From contig NZ_FRBP01000014.1 of assembly GCF_900142645.1 (NCBI RefSeq), positions 62,001 to 126,000 on the forward strand: a stretch of 64,000 nt of DNA. Reading direction: 5' to 3'. This DNA is from Eubacterium callanderi. Its GTDB lineage: Bacteria > Bacillota > Clostridia > Eubacteriales > Eubacteriaceae. Shown here in pieces: positions 24,986-32,497 of the stretch; within the stretch, counting starts at the first letter, position 1; each line of letters begins with the position of its first letter. Below the pieces are notes generated by a model, which did no database searches, was not told the DNA's origin, and was given only the letters and a program-made list of their open reading frames with translations. Made by a program: the position numbers and the translations under genes.

Positions 24986-26212
24986 TTGGCAATCTACCAT
25001 CTCAGTTGTTCGATTGTCCAGAGTTCCAAGGGACAATCGGCAGTTCAGAAGGCTGCTTACTGTTCGGGTGAGCGGCTACAGGCTGTTAAAACTGGACGGT
25101 CTTATGATTATTCTAAAAGAAAGGATGTGGTTTTTTCGGAGATCTTACTCTGCAAAAATGCCCCGGGCTTTTTTGCAGACCGCACAACACTTTGGAACAG
25201 CGTGGAACTTTTTGAACAGTCTCTGCCTTCCAGAGAAAATGCTCGGCTGGCCCGGCATTTTGATATTGCTTTACCCAAAGAATTGAACCGATCCGCTCAA
25301 ATTTTTCTGTCGCGTAAATACCTCCAGGAAAATTTTATATCCAAAGGGATGATTGTTGACTGGTCTCTCCACGACAAAGGTGACGGCAACCCGCATCTTC
25401 ATTGTATGGTGACATTACGGGAGCTGACGCCGTCCGGCGAGTGGAAACGTCACAAAAGCCGCAGTCAATATCTTTGCCGCAATCCGGTTACCGGTGATGA
25501 ACTCTACCTTTTTCCGGATATTTTAAAGGACTATCCAGCCTATGAGAAGGTCTACCGATTTAAGAATTCATTGGATGAAAAAATAAAAATGACAAAAACG
25601 GAGGCCTCGGCTTATCCGGATTTGATTTTATGCAGTAAGACAGCCGTTAAAAACAAGGTTCCAATCAATGACTGGGACGATGTTGAAACATTAAAGGCCT
25701 GGCGTAAAGCCTGGGCCAATCTTGCAAACCAGGTATTGATCGAAAATGGATTTTTGGCTGCGGCGACTTTGGATGAACGCACCCTCGAAGCCCAGTCCAT
25801 CATCCGCATTCCCCAGATTCACGTCGGGGTTTCAGGACAGGACATGACCAATAAGGGACTTTATTCGGAACGCTTTATTCAAAATGAAGGCATTAAGACG
25901 GATAATGTCCGGCTCAAAGCGCTCGATCAAACACTTGCCTTGCTGGAACTTGAAAAGAAAAAACTTTTGGATACGGCTATTTTAACACCAATATCCCCCA
26001 ATACAAATAGAAATGAGGAAAACAATGAACCCAAATTTACCGATTCAAGAACTCAGACAGCGCTGTCAGATGCTGATGGATTTGAATACCTTCTTAGAGA
26101 ACGACAACGCCGAGCTGACGGACGAAAGAGCGATTTTAATGCACTCACTCAGCGATTCGCTGGAACTGCTCGCGAAATTGAAAGAACACTTAAAAAAAAC
26201 CGCGAGCGGTAA
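24986..26212 (+). CDS. MobA/MobL family relaxase
   Basis: 408 residues from a TTG at 24986 behind AAAGGAGG. It starts AIYHLSCSIVQSSKGQSAV, the typical MobA/MobL opening with the motif-I region, and has the metal-binding HDKGDGNPHLHCMVTLRE (near residue 125). It nicks at oriT and covalently leads the transferred strand. It has no primase domain, unlike RSF1010 MobA. Its last 188 bp overlap the next gene in another frame. Confidence 0.93.
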   Translation: MAIYHLSCSIVQSSKGQSAVQKAAYCSGERLQAVKTGRSYDYSKRKDVVFSEILLCKNAPGFFADRTTLWNSVELFEQSLPSRENARLARHFDIALPKELNRSAQIFLSRKYLQENFISKGMIVDWSLHDKGDGNPHLHCMVTLRELTPSGEWKRHKSRSQYLCRNPVTGDELYLFPDILKDYPAYEKVYRFKNSLDEKIKMTKTEASAYPDLILCSKTAVKNKVPINDWDDVETLKAWRKAWANLANQVLIENGFLAAATLDERTLEAQSIIRIPQIHVGVSGQDMTNKGLYSERFIQNEGIKTDNVRLKALDQTLALLELEKKKLLDTAILTPISPNTNRNEENNEPKFTDSRTQTALSDADGFEYLLRERQRRADGRKSDFNALTQRFAGTAREIERTLKKNRER

Positions 26213-26384
26213 GCCGGAGATGGAGCGCCTGATCGAACAGACTGGTAACCATCTGGCAAAAACAGCCAAAATGCTTAAGGATTTTAAAATTTCTCAGGAA
26301 AAGCGTGACGCAAGGCCGCATTCTATGGAAGCACCGCCCAGCCAGCCGTCTAAAAAGAAAAGGAGCCGTGGTATGGAACGATGA
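26025..26384 (+). CDS. Small coiled-coil protein overlapping the relaxase gene
   Basis: 119 residues from the ATG at 26025 with AGGAA upstream. Helical and charged (LRQRCQMLMDLNTFLENDNA, then EHLKKTASGKPEMERLIEQT), ending in a basic tail (KKKRSRGMER). The first half is read from sequence that also encodes the relaxase C-terminus. Possibly an accessory of the relaxosome; no family recognised. Confidence 0.6.
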   Translation: MNPNLPIQELRQRCQMLMDLNTFLENDNAELTDERAILMHSLSDSLELLAKLKEHLKKTASGKPEMERLIEQTGNHLAKTAKMLKDFKISQEKRDARPHSMEAPPSQPSKKKRSRGMER

Positions 26385-26387
26385 GGT

Positions 26388-27443
26388 ATGCAGAAGAAAA
26401 ACAAGAAAAAAGAAGCGGCAGCTGCTGATCCACAAACTGCCACTTCCCATAACAACAACACCATTATAAAGGATAGCCCTCCAAAAATCAAGGAGTGGCG
26501 GTCCGATACGCTGGACGCCTCCAATTTTGAGCGTCCCGCCTATCTCATTGATCATCTGCTCTTTGACGGCGTCACACTTTTAGTCGGCGGCCCAAAGGTA
26601 GGTAAAAGTATTCTGGTGGAACAGATGGCCCACGCCATCGCCACCGGAACCCCTTTGTGGGGCAATTCCGTAAAAACAGGCACTGTACTTTATCTGAACA
26701 TGGAATCCGACCCTTCAAACGCCAAAAATCGCCGCAGTGCCATGGGACTGGACGCCACAGAAAAACTCTATTATGTCTTTGAAAAAGCCTTGAATTTGAC
26801 CAATCTGGATGCTTATTTAGGACAGTTCAAAGAGAAGCATCCTGATCTGATACTTGTCATCATTGACACCCTTCACCGCATCCGCGGCATCCACAGCACG
26901 ACACAGGAATATTCCTATGCTCAGGCTGTCAGCGACATTGATGTACTTCAGAACATCGCCTTAAAACAGGACTTATCCTTTATCGCAGTCCACCATCCCG
27001 CTAAAAATTCCAATGATCCTCTGGGTTCTCAGGGAATTTTCGGAACAGTCAGCAGTAAATTGACGCTGACACGCCCGGAAGAATCGGCTTTTGGGCAGCT
27101 GACAGTTATCCCACGGTTTCACCCGGAGTGGACCTTACCGCTTAAATTTGTCCAAAATCCTTTAATGTGGGTTATAGATAAAGAAAACGGCGGTAATGAA
27201 AACCTGCCTGTCTTTGTGAGCTATATCTTAAAATTTCTGGCAGAATGTGAAGCCCACCAATTTGAAGGCACCTGCAATGCCCTTTGGCTCAAGGCCAATC
27301 TGGCAAATCTTTGTAAGAATCCTCAGACCCTCAGCCGTTCCCTCAATGATTATATGGCTGTCTTCCAGGAGAACAATGTGACCATTAAAAAGGGCCGCAG
27401 CAATGGCCGCCGGATCATCTGCCTGAAATGGCATGATTTTTAA
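26388..27443 (+). CDS. RepA-like AAA ATPase (RecA-fold replicative helicase)
   Basis: 351 residues. GGPKVGKSILVEQMA (near residue 67) is the Walker A site; LILVIIDTLHRIRG is Walker B; HHPAKNSNDPLGSQGI fits the AAA_25/RepA family. Hexameric RepA helicases start replication of plasmids such as RSF1010. On an integrative element it may support replication of the excised circle. It starts 3 bp behind the small coiled-coil gene; four iteron-like sites follow. Confidence 0.85.
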   Translation: MQKKNKKKEAAAADPQTATSHNNNTIIKDSPPKIKEWRSDTLDASNFERPAYLIDHLLFDGVTLLVGGPKVGKSILVEQMAHAIATGTPLWGNSVKTGTVLYLNMESDPSNAKNRRSAMGLDATEKLYYVFEKALNLTNLDAYLGQFKEKHPDLILVIIDTLHRIRGIHSTTQEYSYAQAVSDIDVLQNIALKQDLSFIAVHHPAKNSNDPLGSQGIFGTVSSKLTLTRPEESAFGQLTVIPRFHPEWTLPLKFVQNPLMWVIDKENGGNENLPVFVSYILKFLAECEAHQFEGTCNALWLKANLANLCKNPQTLSRSLNDYMAVFQENNVTIKKGRSNGRRIICLKWHDF

Positions 27444-27448
27444 TTCCT

Positions 27449-27551
27449 TTGTAACCCTAAAAAACTGTTCCTTGCGACCCTGATTCCCTTCTAACCATGA
27501 TAAACAGGCAATTTTGGCAGAGTCGAATACAGGGTCGCAACAGGGTCACAA
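27449..27551. repeat. Four iteron-like sites between the ATPase and excisionase genes
   Basis: The 10-mer TTGYRACCCT occurs at 27449-27458 and 27472-27481 on the plus strand and, inverted, at 27531-27540 and 27542-27551. The last two are head to tail with one base between. Such an array fits binding sites for an origin or for the adjacent excisionase. Confidence 0.65.
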
Positions 27552-27592
27552 AACTAAAATTTAACCAAACATTTAAGAAAGGATTTAATACT

Positions 27593-27802
27593 ATGAAAGA
27601 AAAGTCCCCCTCTGTATGGGACATCATTACCCCAATGGAAGCCGCCGAGCTGCTGCATATGAGCCGGAATTCCATCTATAAACTTATTCACTCGGACAAT
27701 ACTTTTCCTGCTGTTCAGGCGGGAAATAAGTGGCTGATCTACAAAGCCAAGATTCCCGATTGGTTTGAACAGAAAATGGCTTGCAAACAGCGGCATGTAT
27801 AA
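27593..27802 (+). CDS. Excisionase-like helix-turn-helix protein
   Basis: 69 residues from the ATG at 27593 behind AAGAAAGG. The pattern WDIITPMEAAELLHMSRNSI then KLIHSDNTFPAVQAGNKWLI is the excisionase/MerR-like winged HTH (HTH_17). It lies just upstream of the integrase gene, the usual place for a recombination directionality factor. Confidence 0.88.
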   Translation: MKEKSPSVWDIITPMEAAELLHMSRNSIYKLIHSDNTFPAVQAGNKWLIYKAKIPDWFEQKMACKQRHV

Positions 27803-27853
27803 CCTATAATGAATTTATCAATAAGGCATGGTTGGAAAGGTTAAAAACAAACC

Positions 27854-29080
27854 ATGAAAGCACAATATCCCTATCGTACCAAGAATGGAAAAAAGTATTA
27901 TTACTGGACCTACAAAGATGTTTTTGACAAAACACGCGAAGAAAGCAGCCCTACCGTTTCCGGTCTGGAAGAAAAAATTAAAAAGCGCCAGCAGCTGCTG
28001 GCATTGGGCGTCAACAGTCCAGATTCAACCTTTGAAGATTATTTGTATCAATTCTTGACCACCGTCCATTTTCTGAAATTAAAGCCCCGCTCCAAAGAGC
28101 GCTACCTCTGCACCTTTAATAAAAAGCTTAAGGGAACGCCTCTGGGGCAGATGAAAATGAAACAGCTCACCGTCGATGCGATTCAAACCTTTTATAATCA
28201 GCTGTTTGACGTCAAACAATCTTCGAGCCAAGTCAAGGACATCCATAAAATCATCAGTCCGTGTCTGCGTTACGCCTATAAAAAAGGCGATCTTCTCAGA
28301 GATTTTCAGGGAATGCTGGTCATTCCTCTAGATTCCCCTGAAAAACGTCAGGCACAGATCGCCAAGAATTCAGTAAAGCCTTTAACCCGCGAAGAACATA
28401 TTCGTTTTGTGAACGGCATTCGCGGCCACGAATATGAGGCATTATTCCGAACTGCCATTGATACCGGCGCGCGGCAAGGCGAGCTTTTTGCCCTGACCTG
28501 GAACGATATTAATTTCGACACCCAGACCATCATGATCAACAAAAGCTACAGCTACACTAAGGGCGACACCGATACCTACACGGCTCAGACAGGTCCTACC
28601 AAATGCAATGAAATCCGGCGCAATAAACTGCCGGTGGTTCTGGTCAATATTCTAAAAGAACACAAAATCAAGCAAAAGCGTGAATTGACGGAATATGGTG
28701 TGATTCAAACCGACGAAACCCTTGTCTTTTCTACCTGTATCGGGACACACCTGGATGCTTCCAACGTCTATAAAAAGCTGAAACAGGTCTACCTCGACCT
28801 TGGAATCAATGAAGAAGGCAGCGCATATAATAAAAATTTTCATGATCTGCGGCATACTTATGCGACACGAAATTTTGAGGAAGGCGTTGAACCGCTGGTT
28901 ATTTCAAAATTGCTGGGCCATGCAGATTTCAACACGACATTAAAAACCTACATCCATGTGCTCAACAGTCTTCGCGATGCCACCGCAGGCTTGACCGATT
29001 CTTTTTATGACGAAATGGATTTTTCTGAGAATACCACACCGGGTGGCAATATTATTCCGATCAACAAAAGCATCGGCTGA
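27854..29080 (+). CDS. int: Tyrosine integrase of the element
   Basis: 408 residues with an N-terminal AP2-like arm-binding region (YPYRTKNGKKYYYWTYKDVF), a SAM-like core-binding domain and the catalytic domain: DTGARQGELFAL, HDLRHTYATRNF, LLGHADFNTTL and the nucleophile in KTYIHVL. It lies 180 bp from attR, as expected for Tn916-like integrases that use tRNA genes. Confidence 0.96.
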   Translation: MKAQYPYRTKNGKKYYYWTYKDVFDKTREESSPTVSGLEEKIKKRQQLLALGVNSPDSTFEDYLYQFLTTVHFLKLKPRSKERYLCTFNKKLKGTPLGQMKMKQLTVDAIQTFYNQLFDVKQSSSQVKDIHKIISPCLRYAYKKGDLLRDFQGMLVIPLDSPEKRQAQIAKNSVKPLTREEHIRFVNGIRGHEYEALFRTAIDTGARQGELFALTWNDINFDTQTIMINKSYSYTKGDTDTYTAQTGPTKCNEIRRNKLPVVLVNILKEHKIKQKRELTEYGVIQTDETLVFSTCIGTHLDASNVYKKLKQVYLDLGINEEGSAYNKNFHDLRHTYATRNFEEGVEPLVISKLLGHADFNTTLKTYIHVLNSLRDATAGLTDSFYDEMDFSENTTPGGNIIPINKSIG

Positions 29081-29112
29081 ATATTGCTAAAGCTCATATG
29101 AACCAACGACCT

Positions 29113-29152
29113 TAAAAACGGCCTTTTCTCTAGCATTATAAGAAAGGGCCGT
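29113..29152 (-). terminator. Hairpin downstream of the integrase gene
   Basis: ACGGCC-TTTTCT pairs with AGAAAG-GGCCGT around an 11-nt loop, with a T5 tail on the reverse strand. It could stop transcription from the tRNA side entering the element. Confidence 0.6.
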
Positions 29153-29222
29153 AAAGGTCTGAATCTGGCCAAATCCCCATTTTAAGCGAATCCGGGAAAG
29201 CCTCGGGAAAGAATTTTTTGCA

Positions 29223-29246
29223 TAAAAAAACACAGGCCGCAGCCTG
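29223..29246 (-). terminator. Element-borne terminator for the tRNA-Val transcript
   Basis: CAGGCTGCGGCCTG followed by TGTTTTTTT on the reverse strand, 17 bp beyond the tRNA 3' end and inside the element. Confidence 0.75.
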
Positions 29247-29260
29247 CGTAAATACTCATA

Positions 29261-29300
29261 AATGGTGATCCCGATTGGGCTTGAACCAACGACCTCTACC
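29261..29300. repeat. attR: 40-bp direct repeat within tRNA-Val
   Basis: Identical to 16368-16407. It lies in the intact tRNA gene, next to the integrase end of the element. Confidence 0.93.
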
Positions 29301-29338
29301 ATGTCAAGGTAGCGCTCTTCCAGCTGAGCTACGGGATC
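29263..29338 (-). tRNA. tRNA-Val(GAC)
   Basis: 76 nt with encoded CCA. The acceptor stem is GATCCCG/CGGGATC, the D-arm contains TAGCTCAGCTGG, the anticodon stem-loop is CTACC-TTGACAT-GGTAG (anticodon GAC) and the T-arm contains GGTTCAAG. The gene is intact because the mobile element carries a copy of its 3' half. Confidence 0.97.
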
Positions 29339-29394
29339 ACTTTTTGAATGCTTGTCTATTATAACGAATTCCCAGCGGTTTGTAAAGTCTTTTT

Positions 29395-29763
29395 TTACTC
29401 TGCCTCGGAATTTTCCTGCGGGGTTGGTATTTCCGGGGATTCGGGAGTGGGGTCGGCGGGCGTTTCCGGGGCAGGCGCCGGAGCTGGGGTGACGGTGGTT
29501 TCCTCGGGTTCGGGGGTATCGGCAGGTTCTGGAATGGCGGCGGGGGCGGGCGCTTCCGGGGCACTCGCGGCCTGGGGGGTGGCTGACGCGGCGGCGGGCT
29601 CTGCCGCTGGGGTTGGGGCGGGGTCGGTCGTCCAGACGCCGGTCTGGGCGGTGAAGGTGACTTCGGCGGTCAGGGTATCCCAGGCGCCGTAGGCAGGCTG
29701 AACCAGGCTGAAGAAAATCAGCCATGCGATCAAGCTGTTTATGATTTTCCATTTTCTGGTCAT
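29395..29763 (-). CDS. Secreted proline/alanine-rich protein next to SipW
   Basis: 122 residues from the ATG at 29763. A hydrophobic signal (INSLIAWLIFFSLVQPAYGA) is followed by WDTLTAEVTFTAQTGVW, which resembles the start of SipW-processed proteins, then about 80 residues made almost only of Pro, Ala, Glu and Thr. This low-complexity part would be extended and could span or bind the wall. Third gene after the TasA-like and sipW genes on the same strand. No known family. Confidence 0.65.
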   Translation of the reverse strand: MTRKWKIINSLIAWLIFFSLVQPAYGAWDTLTAEVTFTAQTGVWTTDPAPTPAAEPAAASATPQAASAPEAPAPAAIPEPADTPEPEETTVTPAPAPAPETPADPTPESPEIPTPQENSEAE

Positions 29764-29784
29764 GTGAAGCACCACCCTTTTTCA

Positions 29785-29845
29785 AGTGGAAGGTTGAAGG
29801 TGGAAGGTGGAAAGTGATGGTGCAAACTGCGCTTCGCTGGTTTGC
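29785..29845. repeat. Tandem-hairpin element B (partial)
   Basis: GGAAGGT-type repeats at 29785-29813 are followed by a hairpin at 29822-29845 (GCAAAC / GTTTGC outer, GCG-CTT-CGC inner). No right-hand inverted terminus is visible, so the copy seems truncated. Confidence 0.5.
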
Positions 29846-29926
29846 CCGATCCTGGCACCTCCTGTTTCAATCTCCAATTTAATCTTATGATAACATCTTT
29901 TCCCTTTTTCTGCCTGAATGTGTGTT

Positions 29927-30622
29927 TTAGCCCTTTATTTCGTCCATGGAGGGGCGTTTAAGCGGCGGGGCGGACGGTGGACGGTGTCTTGGGGTTTCTC
30001 CCCGCAGATAGCGTCCCTTCGGCGGTTTGACGTTCTTGGCCTTAACCCGCTGTTTAGGCTTCATGAGATCCTCCTCATCCTCGGGATATTTGTAGGACAG
30101 CCATTTTTTGACCATGTGCTCCATCATGAGGATAAAGCCCCAGAGCAAAAACATGGTGAGCGCCGCCGGGCTCTGGAGAAACATGGCCACCCGTCCAAGG
30201 TACGGGATATGAAAAGCATATGTACCGACAATGTCCTCCCGGTGGATTTCAAACTCGTCATACTGCCCTTCCTGATAGCCCTCCCCCTGGGTCATGTAGC
30301 GGACATAGCCGTCACTGGTATCAATGTAACGGAAATAGTGGGTGACAAAGACCTGCTGACCCTGAAGCTCAGCCTTGAAGGTGATGGGCGTGTTTTCCGG
30401 AATGGGGTCATCCTCGTCGATGGCATGGTCGATGACGAGCGAGCCGACGGGCAAGGTTGGGACCATGCTGTTAGTTAAGATGACGTAGGGTTTATAGCCA
30501 AAGAATTTTGGGGCATCGGTGGGGTTAAGTTTCATGAAAAACGTATAAAACAAGGTACAAATTAAAAACAGTATCAAAAAACTATTTTTTAAGATTTTAC
30601 ATATAATTTTTGTCTTTTTCAT
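29927..30622 (-). CDS. sipW: SipW-type (ER-type) signal peptidase I
   Basis: 231 residues. An N-terminal membrane anchor precedes the catalytic Ser in LTNSMVPTLPVGSLVI (near residue 52). The second catalytic residue is His in FVTHYFRY (near 94), as in ER-type enzymes, rather than the Lys of bacterial SPases. A second membrane segment lies near residue 165, followed by a basic, Pro-rich cytoplasmic tail. In Bacillus, SipW processes the matrix proteins TasA and TapA; here the TasA-like gene lies directly upstream. Confidence 0.9.
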   Translation of the reverse strand: MKKTKIICKILKNSFLILFLICTLFYTFFMKLNPTDAPKFFGYKPYVILTNSMVPTLPVGSLVIDHAIDEDDPIPENTPITFKAELQGQQVFVTHYFRYIDTSDGYVRYMTQGEGYQEGQYDEFEIHREDIVGTYAFHIPYLGRVAMFLQSPAALTMFLLWGFILMMEHMVKKWLSYKYPEDEEDLMKPKQRVKAKNVKPPKGRYLRGETPRHRPPSAPPLKRPSMDEIKG

Positions 30623-30690
30623 AATTAAATAGTTCTGCTAAAAACAAAGTGAGCGGTGAACTAAGTAGTACACCGCTATTTTAAATTCTT

Positions 30691-31227
30691 TTATGGATTC
30701 TGAGTTTTAGCAACTGCAGAACATTTAACTTCTAAATCAATATTTTTCCCAGCATATTTTGCCACTTTATCAGCATTCCAAGTACTTCCATCATCTGCAA
30801 ATTTAACTTGGACATAATACGTATTATCTGTTCCACCTGTTAATATACCATTTGTTATCGGAGTAGTACAATTTTCATCTGTATAAATTCCAGATATAAA
30901 TGTAGAATCTATTGCATCACCTGAAGACCCATTCACCTGAAGCTTAGTAACTTCACCCTTAAGATCATTGGCTGTTGCACCCGCAACTAGTTCTGCTTTG
31001 AAACTCCCCACTAAAGATGTTGCCTCTCCAGAAGCAGGGTCTATAGGAACCAACTTATCACTTGGTGTCTTAACCACACTAGTTTTTACCGCAACAGAGT
31101 CTCCAGCAGTTACAGAGAATGTTTCTGTACTATCTGTAATTTTCCAAGCCGCAAACGACCCAACAGCCGTAACCAATAATGCCACTGTGGTGATCCCACT
31201 AATCCATAACGAAGTCTTCTTTTTCAT
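30691..31227 (-). CDS. TasA/camelysin-like secreted protein with SipW-type signal peptide
   Basis: 178 residues from the ATG at 31227 behind AGGAGGAA. The signal KKKTSLWISGITTVALLVTA then VGSFAAWKITD is the SipW-cognate type, with Ala-Trp after cleavage. The mature part is rich in Thr, Val, Asp and Gly and predicted all-beta, with one cysteine pair (NCTTP and EVKCSAV). It is likely a matrix or surface fibre protein. The pairing with sipW is strong context. Confidence 0.78.
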   Translation of the reverse strand: MKKKTSLWISGITTVALLVTAVGSFAAWKITDSTETFSVTAGDSVAVKTSVVKTPSDKLVPIDPASGEATSLVGSFKAELVAGATANDLKGEVTKLQVNGSSGDAIDSTFISGIYTDENCTTPITNGILTGGTDNTYYVQVKFADDGSTWNADKVAKYAGKNIDLEVKCSAVAKTQNP

Positions 31228-31350
31228 TTCTAAATTCCTCCTGTATAAATACATCTAAATTTTTAATCATTGCTGCCTCTTGACAATGACTTATTCTTAA
31301 CGATGAGCCTATTATACAATTGGATACGCTACACTTCCGCTACTCCTTAA

Positions 31351-31430
31351 ACAGGAGGAAGGTGGAAAGTTATTGTGCAAATTTTTCTTTGAAAAATTTG
31401 ATTGAGGATTGCGGCCTTTGGCCGCAATAC
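31351..31430. repeat. Tandem-hairpin element C
   Basis: GGAGGAAGGTGGAAAG is followed by two perfect hairpins with TTT loops: 31378-31400 (10-bp stem CAAATTTTTC) and 31409-31427 (8-bp stem TTGCGGCC). Same design as element A but with different stem sequences. Confidence 0.65.
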
Positions 31431-31528
31431 GAACTGCAATCATTTAAGAAAATAAAATTAAGGGACGAGCGGAGGGATGTTCTCGCACTTCGGCGCTGTA
31501 TATGGCGCGGGATCAAATAACTGCCTGA

Positions 31529-31625
31529 GCTGTCCGAGGATTAAAGAACACCTGGGTCGAGATTAAAATGCACACCGCAGGTGTCGCATTTTACCGAGAG
31601 AAGGTGTTTTTAATCCGCGGACAGC
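31529..31625. repeat. Long imperfect palindrome downstream of the response regulator gene
   Basis: Arms of about 24 bp (GCTGTCCG-GGATTAAA-AACACCT, 31529-31553 and 31602-31625, three differences) enclose a second hairpin at 31565-31592 (AAAATGC arms around CACC-GCA-GGTG). It begins 42 bp past the stop codon of the response regulator gene and could form the 3' end of that transcript. Confidence 0.6.
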
Positions 31626-31666
31626 GCCAATTCTCCTCCACCTCCCCCTCTAACCATAAGCAACCG

Positions 31667-32488
31667 CTAATCTTCCCCCCGCTGTTTCTCGACCAGCTCC
31701 TGGATTTCCCAGATTTCGGGCACGCGTTCTTCGGCCCAGGAATACTCAAACAGGTACTCGCCGGTGAAGGGGGATTTTGGCAGGATTTCGCCTTCTAACA
31801 GCTTGTAGTAGTCGCAGTAGACTTTATCCCGTTCGATATAGCACAGGCCGCGCCGGGTCTGGAAAATGCCCGGCGCGCCCGCCTCCTCAAAAGTGTGAGT
31901 GGCGATCATGACCGCTTTGCGGTAAAGCTTTTTGGTCTTTTCATCAAAGAGCCGGTCCTCCCACAGCTTGTCGATGGCCTCCTCCATGGTGACCACGCCG
32001 CCCCGGTGGTCCACACACAGGGCCACCAGCTCCTTGGCCTTCTGGCTTTTAAAGATGAGCAGCTCCCCCCTGACAAAAATATCAAACCGGCCAAAGGTGC
32101 GGATAACCACATCGTTTTCCGGCTTCCGGGACGCTCTTTTGCCCACCTTGTCGATGACCGCCTGAACCCGCTCGGCCGAGAAGGGCTTGAGAATATAGCC
32201 CACTGCCTCCACGTCAAAGGCCTGCTGGGCGTAATTGTTGTAGCCTGTCACAAAAACTGTCTGGATATCCGGTGCAGCCTCCTTCAGGTAACCGGCCAGC
32301 TCGATACCTGTAAAGCCTGGCATCTCAATGTCCAGAAAGGCCAGATCAACCTTGTGGTCCCTCACAAAATCCAGCGCCTCCGAGGCGTTCTGGAAGGTGC
32401 CTGCCACCTCCACGCCCGCCATGTCCTCCAGGACGTATTCTAAGGCTTCGATGGCAAAGCTCTCGTCGTCTACGATGATCACTTTCAT
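31667..32488 (-). CDS. Response regulator with winged-helix and BTAD-like output (SARP type)
   Basis: 273 residues. The receiver domain spans 1-120 with phospho-acceptor Asp in LAFLDIEMPG (near 54), VTGYNNYA and the conserved Lys in GYILKPFSAERVQ. An OmpR/SARP-like winged helix follows (IRTFGRFDIFVRG..., 128-215), then a short helical end. It lies 9 bp behind the LytS-like kinase and must be its partner. It is the last gene of the five-gene signalling run. Confidence 0.88.
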   Translation of the reverse strand: MKVIIVDDESFAIEALEYVLEDMAGVEVAGTFQNASEALDFVRDHKVDLAFLDIEMPGFTGIELAGYLKEAAPDIQTVFVTGYNNYAQQAFDVEAVGYILKPFSAERVQAVIDKVGKRASRKPENDVVIRTFGRFDIFVRGELLIFKSQKAKELVALCVDHRGGVVTMEEAIDKLWEDRLFDEKTKKLYRKAVMIATHTFEEAGAPGIFQTRRGLCYIERDKVYCDYYKLLEGEILPKSPFTGEYLFEYSWAEERVPEIWEIQELVEKQRGED

Positions 32489-32497
32489 GTCCGTCTC

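Larger units (their letters stand above)
16368..29300. mobile_element. Integrative mobilizable element in tRNA-Val(GAC), about 12.9 kb
   Basis: Flanking 40-bp direct repeats, an integrase next to the intact tRNA gene, an excisionase-like HTH, a RepA-like ATPase, a MobA/MobL relaxase with oriT, and a cI-like repressor together define the element. No type IV secretion or coupling protein gene is present, so it would need a helper for transfer. Cargo is a decayed type I restriction locus with a second recombinase, and a Fic protein. Boundaries are firm; mobility today is inferred. Confidence 0.92.

Noticed and set aside
29087-29785. Reverse 232-codon frame across tRNA-Val
   Set aside because: Runs through the tRNA and two terminators; it has no protein-like pattern and the real gene there is the Pro-rich frame at 29395-29763.
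31255-31350. Cyclic di-GMP riboswitch before the TasA-like gene
   Set aside because: I looked for the conserved GEMM core and tetraloop features and found none in the leader.
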